From Porphyromonas uenonis DSM 23387 = JCM 13868 (GTDB taxonomy: Bacteria > Bacteroidota > Bacteroidia > Bacteroidales > Porphyromonadaceae), in contig NZ_KI535306.1 of assembly GCF_000482365.1 (NCBI RefSeq), forward strand, positions 124,347 to 188,346: DNA of 64,000 bases, in the 5' to 3' direction. Below, in pieces: positions 10,717-18,751 of the stretch; position 1 is the stretch's first letter; every line of letters starts with the position of its first letter. The notes below the pieces were generated by a model. That model saw only the letters and a list, made by a program, of their open reading frames with translations. It was not told the origin of the DNA and searched no databases. The translations under genes were made by a program, and so were the position numbers.

Positions 10717-10891
10717 GAGACTGTTGCAAAAGTCAACAGTCTCACAATCTTGCCTGCAAGATTGTCCTGACTTTGCAGAAAGGATGAAGCGCAAGGCGCT
10801 GAGGGTGAGGTCTGAAGAGAGCATACTTCCGTATGTGACCGAAGCCGAAGCCCGAAAGCAACACAGCGATTCGCCTTTATGCAACAGTCTC
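10717..10891. mobile_element. 175-bp MITE-like element, copy A
   Basis: Non-coding element with 12-bp perfect inverted ends GAGACTGTTGCA/TGCAACAGTCTC and a 5-bp direct repeat TATAT on both sides (10712-10716 and 10892-10896), the mark of transposition. Inside are a hairpin formed by the first 24 bp (GACTGTTG/CAACAGTC) and a second hairpin ACAATCTTGC/GCAAGATTGT. Related copies lie at 24121-24413 and 49700-49874. A reading frame in it is not kept open in all copies. Together with the terminator at 10914-10959 it accounts for most of the gap 10653-10966, where no gene is seen. Confidence 0.9.
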
Positions 10892-10913
10892 TATATAGCC
10901 AGCAATAAAAAAG

Positions 10914-10959
10914 AGAGAGACCTATCTGCTCCCATGAGGGGTGTCAGATAGGTCTCTCT
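10914..10959 (-). terminator. Rho-independent terminator of tRNA-Leu
   Basis: Perfect 15-bp stem (AGAGAGACCTATCTG, 10914-10928, with 10945-10959) and a 16-nt loop. In the minus direction the stem is followed by CTTTTTTATT, a good termination tract just 3' of the tRNA. Confidence 0.85.
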
Positions 10960-10966
10960 ATCGTTG

Positions 10967-11048
10967 TACGGTCGGTGGGACTCGAACCCACACACCTCGC
11001 GGCATTAGATCCTAAGTCTAACGCGTCTACCAATTCCGCCACGACCGC
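10967..11048 (-). tRNA. tRNA-Leu (anticodon UAG)
   Basis: Class II tRNA of 82 nt. Acceptor stem GCGGTCG/CGACCGT (G-U at the first pair), anticodon stem TTAGA/TCTAA enclosing the loop CTTAGGA with anticodon TAG, a 13-nt variable arm and the T arm GTGGG-TTCGAGT-CCCAC. The discriminator is A and the 3' CCA is not encoded. Confidence 0.93.
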
Positions 11049-11065
11049 AGCGAGGTTTGCGTCTG

Positions 11066-11096
11066 CAAAGGTAAGAATAATCTTTGAATTAGCAAG
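11066..11096 (-). promoter_or_regulatory. Promoter of tRNA-Leu
   Basis: On the minus strand CTTG is followed after 19 bp by TACCTTTG, matching the Bacteroidota -33/-7 arrangement. It ends 17 bp before the tRNA 5' end. Confidence 0.65.
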
Positions 11097-11200
11097 CGTT
11101 CGTATGACCTCAATTTTGCCAATCTCACGAATAACGATTCGTAGGGCTACCCTATTTGCGGCATCTAGGCTAGTCTACTAGTCAGCTATCTAGGCAGATA

Positions 11201-11413
11201 TTAGCGTAGTGAGACGAGCAGCGTGCCGTCTTCGTAGACGAAGATGAGCTTCTCCTCCTTGGCGAGCCAGCCGAGCGCTGCGTAGATGTCCTTCTCGGTA
11301 CGTATCTTGGTCGCTTTCTTGAGCTGCTTGATGTCCATCTTGCCGAGCTTGTCGAGAGCATTCCAGATGAGCCCTGCGTTGGTGCCGATATAGGCGATCA
11401 TGTTTTCTTCCAT
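11201..11413 (-). CDS. Small winged helix-turn-helix protein (DUF2582-like)
   Basis: 70-aa protein resembling the small winged-helix family PF10771 (DUF2582): IGTNAGLIWNALDKLGKMDIKQLKKATKIRTEKDIYAALGWLAKEEKL followed by a short beta wing (IFVYEDGTLLVSLR). Probably DNA-binding from the fold, with no known target. It starts 65 bp after the TrmH-type gene on the same strand. The start could also be the second Met (MIAYIGTN). Confidence 0.7.
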   Translation of the reverse strand: MEENMIAYIGTNAGLIWNALDKLGKMDIKQLKKATKIRTEKDIYAALGWLAKEEKLIFVYEDGTLLVSLR

Positions 11414-11478
11414 AGTGCTAGTGTATCTGATTTTCTATACGGCAAAGCTACAGAAAAAGATTGATATAGCTCTTGCGA

Positions 11479-12033
11479 CTAGGTTAAGCTGTGGGGCTTC
11501 TCGAGATAAGGGGTGCAGAGGTCGTAGATGGCTATGCCAGTGGCGACGCTCACATTGAGCGAGTGCTTGGTGCCGTACTGAGGGATCTCGAGGCAGTAGT
11601 CGGCGTACTGGATCACCTCGTCAGAGACGCCGTGCACCTCATTGCCCACGATCAGCACGGCTCCACGGTCGTCTAGCGCTGGCTGGCTGCCGAGGGTGAT
11701 GCTCTGGTGGGTCTGCTCGAGAGCTAGGATGGTACGTCCTTCCTGTCTGTACTGCTCTAGCGCCTCGATGGCGGAGTCTAGGTGTCGCCAGGGTACCGCC
11801 TCCTCGGCACCGATGGCAGTCTTGTGAAGGAGCGGGTGAGGAGGACAGCCTGTGATGCCAACGAGGAGGAGCTCCTCTAGGCGAAAGGCGTCTGCCGTAC
11901 GAAAGATGGACCCGACATTGTGCATACTACGTACATTGTCGAGGAGGATGGTGAGAGGCACCTTCGGAGCAGTGTGGTACTCCTCTGTAGTGAGGCGCTG
12001 CATCTCTAGGATAGAGGTTTTCTCTATAGGCAT
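11479..12033 (-). CDS. TrmH/SpoU-family RNA methyltransferase
   Basis: 184-aa SPOUT methyltransferase that 2'-O-methylates RNA with S-adenosylmethionine. The three family motifs are seen: NVRSMHNVGSIFRTADAF (about 33-50), VLIVGNEVHGVSDEVI, and LEIPQYGTKHSLNVSVATGIAIYDL near the C-terminus, which forms the trefoil-knot SAM site. The exact RNA target cannot be assigned. It lies 15 bp downstream of the SUI1-like gene in a same-strand run starting with the nucleoside kinase. Confidence 0.9.
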   Translation of the reverse strand: MPIEKTSILEMQRLTTEEYHTAPKVPLTILLDNVRSMHNVGSIFRTADAFRLEELLLVGITGCPPHPLLHKTAIGAEEAVPWRHLDSAIEALEQYRQEGRTILALEQTHQSITLGSQPALDDRGAVLIVGNEVHGVSDEVIQYADYCLEIPQYGTKHSLNVSVATGIAIYDLCTPYLEKPHSLT

Positions 12034-12048
12034 AGCGAGGTAGTTTTT

Positions 12049-12390
12049 TTACTTCGTGTCTTTGTACCCTTTGGACTGGAGGAGCTTGATGAGCTTCTCC
12101 TTATTGTTTTGCTGGATCAATATCTCGCCATCACGTGTGGAGCCACCACAACCGAGCGACTGCTTGAGCTGGCGTGCGAGATCTGTAAGGTCGCTGTCAG
12201 AGCCGACGAAGCCTCTGATGATGAGTGCCTCCTTGCCCGCACGTCCGGCTCGTGAGTACTCGATGCGTAGTCGCTGCTGAGCGGCAGGCAGGGTCTCTAC
12301 CTCGAGGCTCTCGGCTTGTGGCGTCCAGTCGGGATCGGTGCTGTAGACGATGCCACCCGTGGAGGGGGCTTTGCTCTTTTTCTTGCTCAT
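12049..12390 (-). CDS. SUI1/eIF1-like translation factor (YciH family)
   Basis: 113-aa protein of the bacterial SUI1 (eIF1-related) family. The typical GCGGSTRDGEILIQ loop lies in the C-terminal half, together with VEIRGF-like LIIRGFVGSDSDLTDLARQLKQSLG. The ATG at 12390 (MSKKKSKAPSTGG) is chosen over an upstream in-frame ATG at 12483, which would overlap the kinase gene ending at 12401. The gap to the kinase gene is 10 bp, so an operon is likely. The family's role in bacterial initiation is only partly known. Confidence 0.88.
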   Translation of the reverse strand: MSKKKSKAPSTGGIVYSTDPDWTPQAESLEVETLPAAQQRLRIEYSRAGRAGKEALIIRGFVGSDSDLTDLARQLKQSLGCGGSTRDGEILIQQNNKEKLIKLLQSKGYKDTK

Positions 12391-12400
12391 AGCTGTGGGG

Positions 12401-14068
12401 TCAATAGTGAAATGAACTACCTCCGACGAATTCACGAAGGAGGGAGGTCGAGGGCACCTCGTCAAAGGGTGCGGGGCGCACATGCTCTAGGAAGCGCAGC
12501 AGGCGGCGAGCCTCGCTGTACTCCTGAACACAAGCGGGGACCTGGTAAAGGATGCGCTCGGCAAGCGTCTTGAGGACGGCGACCTCGTACATGAGGGCGC
12601 TGTTGAAGAGGACGTTGGCTCTCTGCTGGTAGGGGAAGATCCATCGCTCCTCACCAGCCCGCACACTGTGCCAGCGACTGATGGTGTCGATGGCTGAGTA
12701 ACCTCTATACTTGTGGTCTCGCACCATGCGCCTCAGCAGACGAATGTCGGTGCTGGGGATACGGTTGTGCGCATCCAGACCGATGGCGGTGAGGGCGCTG
12801 ATATAGATATTGTAGGTCAGAGGCTGTAGATCCTCGGGGATAAGTCTTGGATTGAGCGCATGAATTCCCTCGATGAGGAGCAGGTCACCCTCACCCAGCT
12901 GTAGGAGCTCCTTCTGATAGACTCTAGCGCCTTGGTTAAAGTCGAAGATCGGCATGTCAACCAGTTCGCCTGCCAAGAGGCGACGCAGATCACTCGCAAA
13001 GAGCTCTAGGTCTAGTGCCTCAATGTGCTCATAGTCGTACTCGCCCTTGTCATCTAGAGGGGTGAACTCACGAGCGACGAAATAGTTATCGAGCGAGAGC
13101 TGATGGGGACGAAGGTAGTTCGCCATGAGCTGCAGACGAAGCCGCTTGGTAAAGGTGGTCTTGCCCGATGAGGAGGGTCCCGCCACGAGTACGATGCGTA
13201 CGCCCTTTTCGTACGCCTCGGCTATCTCAGTGGCTATGGCGGCTATCTCTTTCTCCTGTGCAGCCTCGGCAACCTGTACGATCTCGGAGAAGTGACCCGA
13301 GGCGATCGCTTTGTTTAGACTGCCCACATAGCTAACGTCAAGGAGCTTGAGCAAGCGAGACTGCTTGTCAAAGACCTCACGCATCGGTTGCTGAGGCTCG
13401 AAGGGGGCTAGCTCTGTAGGCTTGACTATCGAGGGTACACGTATCAGTACGCCTCCGAGATATGGGACGAGGTCGTAGAGCTGTACTTGTCCTGTGGAGA
13501 GGAGTAGCGAGCCGTAGTAGTTGTCGGGATAGCCATCGAGATAGTGGTAAGTGACGTATGGCTGTCCGCTGGAGGTGATGAGGTCGACCTTGTCCATCTC
13601 TCCCATGGCAGTAAAGATCTGCACCGCCTCCTCAGCCGGCACGGTGCGACGCTCGAAGGGCAGGTCAGCCGCAATGAGATGATCGATGCGTCGCTTGACT
13701 AGGGTTAGTTGCTCCTCCGTAATTCCCTTGTCGCCGCACTTGACTACGCTAAAGTAGCCCCCCGAGAGAGAGTGGCGTACGCTCAGATGGTAGTGGGGCA
13801 GCTCGTCGTGGAGAGCCTTGGCAAAGAGGAGACAGAGAGAGCGCAGATAAGTGTGCCGACCGCTCTCCTCGGTGAGACCGACGAACTCCACCTGACAGGA
13901 CTCGCGGAGCCTCCAGTCGAGGGGCACGGTAAGATTGTTGACTCGTGCATTGACCGGCTCGAAGCCGAGCGTCGTGCGGTAGCTCTGTGCTATCTGATAG
14001 AGCGTAGCCCCTGGGGGGACGCTCAGGTATTCATCGAGATTGGTGCAGTATATAGATAGATTTTCCAT
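12401..14068 (-). CDS. TGS-domain nucleoside kinase (uridine kinase-like)
   Basis: 555 aa. The N-terminus has a TGS-like domain (1-65), then a region similar to the second additional domain of threonyl-tRNA synthetase (about 75-200), then a phosphoribulokinase/uridine kinase-type P-loop kinase. Walker A GPSSSGKTTF starts at residue 297, followed by SLDNYFV and FDFNQGAR substrate-loop motifs and LLIEGIHALNP. This architecture is a conserved Bacteroidota and Thermotogales protein; nucleoside phosphorylation is inferred from the kinase domain, and the role of the TGS part is unknown. It heads a minus-strand run with the SUI1, methyltransferase and wHTH genes. Confidence 0.85.
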   Translation of the reverse strand: MENLSIYCTNLDEYLSVPPGATLYQIAQSYRTTLGFEPVNARVNNLTVPLDWRLRESCQVEFVGLTEESGRHTYLRSLCLLFAKALHDELPHYHLSVRHSLSGGYFSVVKCGDKGITEEQLTLVKRRIDHLIAADLPFERRTVPAEEAVQIFTAMGEMDKVDLITSSGQPYVTYHYLDGYPDNYYGSLLLSTGQVQLYDLVPYLGGVLIRVPSIVKPTELAPFEPQQPMREVFDKQSRLLKLLDVSYVGSLNKAIASGHFSEIVQVAEAAQEKEIAAIATEIAEAYEKGVRIVLVAGPSSSGKTTFTKRLRLQLMANYLRPHQLSLDNYFVAREFTPLDDKGEYDYEHIEALDLELFASDLRRLLAGELVDMPIFDFNQGARVYQKELLQLGEGDLLLIEGIHALNPRLIPEDLQPLTYNIYISALTAIGLDAHNRIPSTDIRLLRRMVRDHKYRGYSAIDTISRWHSVRAGEERWIFPYQQRANVLFNSALMYEVAVLKTLAERILYQVPACVQEYSEARRLLRFLEHVRPAPFDEVPSTSLLREFVGGSSFHY

Positions 14069-14119
14069 GAGAATGGGAAGATTTAATCCAAAGGGTTAGG
14101 CTAGGCAGTCTAAAATCGC

Positions 14120-14127
14120 TACCTTTG
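14120..14127 (+). promoter_or_regulatory. Bacteroidota -7 box upstream of Na/Pi cotransporter
   Basis: TACCTTTG lies 164 bp before the ATG at 14292, implying a long 5' leader of about 155 nt. No convincing riboswitch fold was recognised in it. Confidence 0.5.
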
Positions 14128-14291
14128 CGGTACGAAGTTACAAAATAGCTGTCACCAAGAGACTATAATCGGTCACACGAGATGGCTCAGTCACATAGGA
14201 GCGACCTGTGACTATGTGCCTTCAGCCTGAGCAATAGCTTGGGCGCGGGGAGCTTTCGCTCGATAAATGACATACAAACAACGATATACTC

Positions 14292-16109
14292 ATGACGTTT
14301 ACTCTGTTTGACTTTATCTATCTGCTGGGATCGCTAGGACTCTTCCTCTTTGGTATGAAGATCATGAGCGAAGGCATCCAAAAGGCTGCGGGCGATAGGA
14401 TGCGCCAGATCCTCTCAGCGATGACCTCTTGGCGAGTCTTAGGGCTCTTCACAGGTGTCTTGGTGACAGCCTTGGTTCAGTCGTCTAGTGCTACGACACT
14501 GATGGTCGTTAGCTTTGTCAATGCCGGGCTTCTCCAGCTAGGACAGGCCATTTCGGTCATTATGGGTGCCAACATTGGTACGACCGTCACAGCATGGGTT
14601 ATCACGCTCTTTGGCTTTAAGATAGATATATCAACGTTTGCGATACCGCTCTTTGCAGTCTCTATACCGCTTATCTATATGAAGCGGGAGCAGCTCAATT
14701 CGCTCGGAGAGTTTCTCATCGGCTTCTCGCTCCTCTTCCTCGGCCTGCAGTTTCTCAAAGACTCTATGCCCGACCTGCAGAGCCATCCCGAGGCGCTCGC
14801 CTTCCTGCAGGGCTACACCGATATGGGCTTTGGGTCTATCCTGCTCTTCCTCTTAATAGGTACCATTATGACGCTGGTGGTGCAGTCCTCCAGTGCCACG
14901 GTGGCGATCACACTCATCATGTGCTCCAAGGGCTGGATCCCCTTCGAGATCGCTACGGCGATGATCCTGGGCGAAAACATCGGTACTACCATCACGGCCA
15001 ATCTGGCAGCCCTCGGTGCTAATATCAATGCAAAGCGTGCGGCACTCTCACACCTGCTCTTCAATGTCTTCGGCGTGCTACTCGTCTTGATCTTCTTCTA
15101 CCCCTTTACCAATATGATCGCCAACTGGCTCGTCCATATGGGCGTAGGAGATCCTCGTGACCTATACGAGTACACCAATCAGCTCAGCCAGATCTACGAC
15201 CCCGCCAGTATGAGCGCCATCGCCTCGGCAGAACCCCTAGCCGATCCCTCGCTAGCAGCAATACAGGCGCAGATCGTGAGTCTCGCCACGACGGTCTCGA
15301 TCGGACTGTCACTCTTCCATACTACCTTCAACTTGCTGAATGCCTTCGTGATGATTTGGTTCGTACCAGTCTACGTAAAGATCTGCAAGCGTGCCATCCC
15401 AATGAAGAAGTCTAAGAAGGGGACTACAGAGCAGACACACCTACGCTACATACGTGCTGGTATCCTACCGACGGGTGAGATCGGACTACTACAGGTACAG
15501 CAGGAATTGGCCGAGTACGCCAGCCGAGTTACGCATATGATGTCGTACTGTGAGGGTATGCTCAAGACGGAAAGCCCCGTCGAGCTCAAGAAGCTCTACA
15601 ACAAGTGCGAGCAAGAGGAGGACATCTCTGATGCTGTCGAGGTCGAGATAGCGGACTACCTCAACAAGATCTCCCACACCGAGCTGGGCAAGGACTCGCA
15701 GAGTGATATCCTCGTCTACTACCGTGTGGCAACCGAGATAGAGAGCGTCGCTGATGCCGCAGTGGGCATAGCGCGTGAGATCAATCGATACCACCAGTTG
15801 GGCAAGAACTATACAGACACCGTGCGAAACAACCTCCTCCAGATCCATATCATCGCAACCGAGACAGCGCTCAAGATGACCGAACTACTCCGTCGTGACA
15901 AGCTCACAGAGAGTGACGCTCGTGAGAGCTATACACTGGAGAAGCAACTCAACGACCTGCGCACCTTGCTGAAAGCGCAAAACATGGACAACGTCCGTAC
16001 GCAGAAGTACGACTACCCCGAGTCCGTAAGCTATATGGATCTCGTAGGCTACTACGAGCAGCTGGGTGACTACGTGCTCAACGTCGTCCAGGCCGCCACC
16101 AAGGGGTAG
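14292..16109 (+). CDS. Na/Pi cotransporter family protein with PhoU-like C-terminus
   Basis: 605-aa NptA/YjbB-type transporter. The membrane part (about 1-370) contains the duplicated signature: VQSSSATTLMVVSFVNAG with ANIGTT in the first half, and VQSSSATVAITLIMCSKG with ENIGTT in the second. The C-terminal ~200 residues are a cytosolic helical PhoU-like domain. The family carries phosphate with sodium; some members export phosphate. It stands alone as a transcription unit: a promoter at 14120 and a terminator at 16174. Confidence 0.9.
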   Translation: MTFTLFDFIYLLGSLGLFLFGMKIMSEGIQKAAGDRMRQILSAMTSWRVLGLFTGVLVTALVQSSSATTLMVVSFVNAGLLQLGQAISVIMGANIGTTVTAWVITLFGFKIDISTFAIPLFAVSIPLIYMKREQLNSLGEFLIGFSLLFLGLQFLKDSMPDLQSHPEALAFLQGYTDMGFGSILLFLLIGTIMTLVVQSSSATVAITLIMCSKGWIPFEIATAMILGENIGTTITANLAALGANINAKRAALSHLLFNVFGVLLVLIFFYPFTNMIANWLVHMGVGDPRDLYEYTNQLSQIYDPASMSAIASAEPLADPSLAAIQAQIVSLATTVSIGLSLFHTTFNLLNAFVMIWFVPVYVKICKRAIPMKKSKKGTTEQTHLRYIRAGILPTGEIGLLQVQQELAEYASRVTHMMSYCEGMLKTESPVELKKLYNKCEQEEDISDAVEVEIADYLNKISHTELGKDSQSDILVYYRVATEIESVADAAVGIAREINRYHQLGKNYTDTVRNNLLQIHIIATETALKMTELLRRDKLTESDARESYTLEKQLNDLRTLLKAQNMDNVRTQKYDYPESVSYMDLVGYYEQLGDYVLNVVQAATKG

Positions 16110-16173
16110 AAGAGACGTCTAGTCGCAGACCCCTCTGCCTAGCTTCTAATACAAATAGCGATACCTACTGACG

Positions 16174-16214
16174 CAAACCGTCAGGACGCAGCATCCGTGC
16201 GTTCTGACGGTTTG
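16174..16214 (+). terminator. Terminator after Na/Pi cotransporter
   Basis: 17-bp stem (CAAACCGTCAGGACGCA with 16198-16214, one G-T pair) and a 7-nt loop, followed by TGTGTTTGC. It lies 64 bp after the stop codon. Confidence 0.7.
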
Positions 16215-16281
16215 TGTGTTTGCAAAGGACTACTCGTGAGACTTGCTGTGTGTACATTCCCCTAAAAACGCCTGAGACATT

Positions 16282-16411
16282 GGTTCCAACAGGGTGAAAC
16301 TAAAGTTTCAACCCCTCTGGAACAAAAGTTTCACCCGTATGAAACTCCAGTTTCTTCCGTATGAAACTCTAGTTTCTTCCGTATGAAACTCCAGTTTCAC
16401 CTATATGAAAC
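16282..16411. repeat. Array of 22-bp palindromic units (GAAACT/AGTTTC)
   Basis: The 405-bp gap 16110-16514 holds no gene. Four to five units of about 22 bp share the halves TGAAACT and AGTTTC, e.g. CCGTATGAAACTCCAGTTTC repeated with one or two changes. Each unit can fold on itself or with its neighbours. No spacers of the CRISPR kind are present. Confidence 0.85.
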
Positions 16412-16514
16412 TAATAAGAGCTCTGTAGAAGGGGACAAGAAGGGACGAGCAACGACCTGAGGGGGGCGCTACTTGTCAATATATTGAACTAGCTTATGAT
16501 GAGATTTGCGGTCT

Positions 16515-17795
16515 CTAGGCCTGCAGGAGGCGCTGGTCGTGCTGGCGTACGAGGTAGAGGAGCCAGCCTCCATAGACTACGTGGTAGAGTGCGATGACGA
16601 GGTAATAAGTGGAGACGGCCTCGATGAAGGGAGCGCGCAAGACGTAGATGAGGAGCACCAGGAGGGCAACCTGCAGGAGGAGGTTGAGCAGTTGGAACTG
16701 TAGGTGTGCTCTTTGTCGCCCGATGATGTCAGGGATGACGTTGATGATGGAGGTGAAGAAGAGGACGAGCAGGTAGACCAGCATGGCGCGTATGATCGCT
16801 GTGCAGGCGGCGTACTCGGGTGCTAAGAGCCAACTGACGAGATAGGGCATAGCCCACCAGAGGAGTAGGAGCGTGGGGAGACCTACGACGAGCGTTACCA
16901 TGAGGAGCGGACGGATGAGCGGTCGCCAAGGAGCCTGCGCATGGTGTGCTACCGAGAGGCGGTTGAAGTAGACCTGACTGATGCTATCTGCGATGAGCTG
17001 TATGGGACGACGTGCCAGCATCGTTGCCATAGAGACCAGTCCCACCTCTACGGTGGTATAGCCTAGTGGTAGGAACAGAATGAGCAGCGAACCGAGGAGG
17101 GTGGTGATGACTGCTTGAGGAAGGCTAAAGAGCGGGAAGACTCTGTACTTTCGAGCCACAAGCTTTAGCTGAAGACGACTGGTCGAAGTCTTCGCTTGCC
17201 TACGAAACTTGAGTGGTCGCAGGAGTGGAATGAGCGAGAGCAGCGTCGATGCTATTTGGGCGCACCACAAGCTCCAGACGGAGGGGGCAAGGAGTCCGAA
17301 GCCCACTTTGAGACCATTATTGCCTAGTCCCTGCACTGCCTTGCTGGTGGCGATGCGCTTGAAGTGTCCTAGGCTTAGCGCGTAATTACTTAGCGTGGCG
17401 CATAGTCCCAAGGCGCAGACGACGGGCGGGATGAGCCAGAGCTTGCCCTGCAGGGAGGCGTAGCGGGTGGTTCCGATCCACGGATCAATGGCTGGGGCGA
17501 GGGCGAGTAAGAGGAGTGTCGCTAGAGCTGTAATCCACAGGGTGAGCCGTAGCAAATGGTTTCGCTCTAGTGGCTCTTGGCAGACGACGATAGCCTGCTC
17601 GTAGCGCCCTCCCACAGCGATGCTCAGGAGCGTGGCGATGGAGAGGATGAGTGCTAGGTCGCCTAGCGTGTCTGGTGCGTATAGTCTGCTGATCCAGGGT
17701 AGGAGGAGCAGGGCTATCAACTGTACCCCGACACCGACAGAGAGGAGTAGACCGCTATCGGCTAGTATGGAGCGTAGTGGTCGGGGCACTTTCAC
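16515..17795 (-). CDS. Wzx-type polysaccharide flippase
   Basis: 426-aa integral membrane protein with about 12 predicted helices, of the MOP/oligosaccharidyl-lipid flippase superfamily (lipopolysaccharide biosynthesis protein type). Seen: the typical N-terminus (SGLLLSVGVGVQLIALLLLPWISRLYAPDTLGDLALILSI split over the first two helices) and the RYEQAIVV motif. It would move lipid-linked sugar units to the periplasmic face. It lies 4 bp after cdsA, on the end of the ftsH-cdsA run, and has no glycosyltransferases beside it. Confidence 0.8.
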   Translation of the reverse strand: MKVPRPLRSILADSGLLLSVGVGVQLIALLLLPWISRLYAPDTLGDLALILSIATLLSIAVGGRYEQAIVVCQEPLERNHLLRLTLWITALATLLLLALAPAIDPWIGTTRYASLQGKLWLIPPVVCALGLCATLSNYALSLGHFKRIATSKAVQGLGNNGLKVGFGLLAPSVWSLWCAQIASTLLSLIPLLRPLKFRRQAKTSTSRLQLKLVARKYRVFPLFSLPQAVITTLLGSLLILFLPLGYTTVEVGLVSMATMLARRPIQLIADSISQVYFNRLSVAHHAQAPWRPLIRPLLMVTLVVGLPTLLLLWWAMPYLVSWLLAPEYAACTAIIRAMLVYLLVLFFTSIINVIPDIIGRQRAHLQFQLLNLLLQVALLVLLIYVLRAPFIEAVSTYYLVIALYHVVYGGWLLYLVRQHDQRLLQA

Positions 17796-17799
17796 AGCT

Positions 17800-18645
17800 T
17801 TAGTATAAATCGAGGAAGGCGAGGAGCAGGTAGACGGCAGGCACCGCTAGGAGCAGGCTATCTATGCGATCGAGGATGCCACCGTGACCCGGGATGAGCT
17901 TGCCCGAATCCTTGACACCTGCCTGACGCTTGAGGCTACTCTCAAAGAGGTCGCCGATGGTGCCGAAGATGGCGACTACTGCAGCGATGAGCAAGATGTG
18001 TAGCCAGCTTAGCTCTGGGAATAGAAGGAGGCGCAGGATGACTGCTGAGAGGAGGACGAGGAGGAGCCCCCCGATGGAGCCTTCGACACTCTTCTTCGGT
18101 GAAATGTTGGGAGCCAGTCTTCTTTTGCCCCATCGTGAGCCGACGAGGTATGCGCCCGTGTCATTGACCCATATGAAGATGAAGATGGCGAGGAGGAGCA
18201 GCCCGTTGTACTGCGTCATGGAGGAGAAGGGATCGGCCACAAGCGTCAGTCTGATGGCTAGCGCGAGAGGCACCGCTATGTAGAGCTGCCCTATGAGGCT
18301 GTTGCCGAGACTGGGGAGCATAGCCTGGTGCGGGAGGAATGTGGAGCGACAGACGACATAGAGCAGGTAGAGCATGTAAGGGATAAAAATGCCTATGCCT
18401 TGGCTAATCGCCATGCCATACTGCGCCGTGGCGTAGAGAAGCCAGACGGCCGCTGCGCAGTCTAGCACGATGCGGAAGATGTAGGGGCGGTTGACTTCCG
18501 TGAGTCGGTTGAACTCAATGAGCCCTGCCACCGCAAAGAAGGAGAGCAATACCCATAATCCCAAAACTATGGGGAGGGCTAGGACTAGCACGATGAGTGC
18601 TACATATATAGTTCCCGAGACAAGGCGGGTGGTGAAGTTCGACAT
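17800..18645 (-). CDS. cdsA: Phosphatidate cytidylyltransferase
   Basis: Membrane enzyme (281 aa, about eight helices) that makes CDP-diacylglycerol from phosphatidate and CTP. The CDP-alcohol signature is in the C-terminal part: GDLFESSLKRQAGVKDSGKLIPGHGGILDRIDSLL; GSRWGKRRLAPNISPKKSVEGSIGG precedes it. It lies 106 bp downstream of ftsH and 4 bp upstream of the flippase gene on the same strand; the ftsH-cdsA pairing is common in Bacteroidota. Confidence 0.94.
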   Translation of the reverse strand: MSNFTTRLVSGTIYVALIVLVLALPIVLGLWVLLSFFAVAGLIEFNRLTEVNRPYIFRIVLDCAAAVWLLYATAQYGMAISQGIGIFIPYMLYLLYVVCRSTFLPHQAMLPSLGNSLIGQLYIAVPLALAIRLTLVADPFSSMTQYNGLLLLAIFIFIWVNDTGAYLVGSRWGKRRLAPNISPKKSVEGSIGGLLLVLLSAVILRLLLFPELSWLHILLIAAVVAIFGTIGDLFESSLKRQAGVKDSGKLIPGHGGILDRIDSLLLAVPAVYLLLAFLDLY

Positions 18646-18751
18646 GGTAGCGTTGTATTCAGTAATTGTCGTGAGTTGCGTAGGTCTTAATAAGTAAGTC
18701 GGGCAGAAACGCTCGGGTAGTGAGTATCTCTGTCCGACTGTCTAGATAGGG

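Noticed and set aside
10715..10951. 78-aa frame inside MITE copy A, with similar frames at 23995-24288 (copy C)
   Set aside because: The shared peptide (KSTVSQSCLQDCPDFAERMK...) is simply the element sequence; copy B has an in-frame stop in it, it runs through inverted ends and hairpins, and no family is recognised.
12049..12483. 144-aa start for the SUI1-like protein
   Set aside because: It would overlap the kinase gene by 83 bp; the ATG at 12390 gives the normal family start 10 bp after the kinase stop.
16282..16411. CRISPR array
   Set aside because: Units are only about 22 bp, adjoin without unique spacers, are palindromic throughout, and no cas genes are in the window. The same applies to 49518-49634 and 55179-55224.
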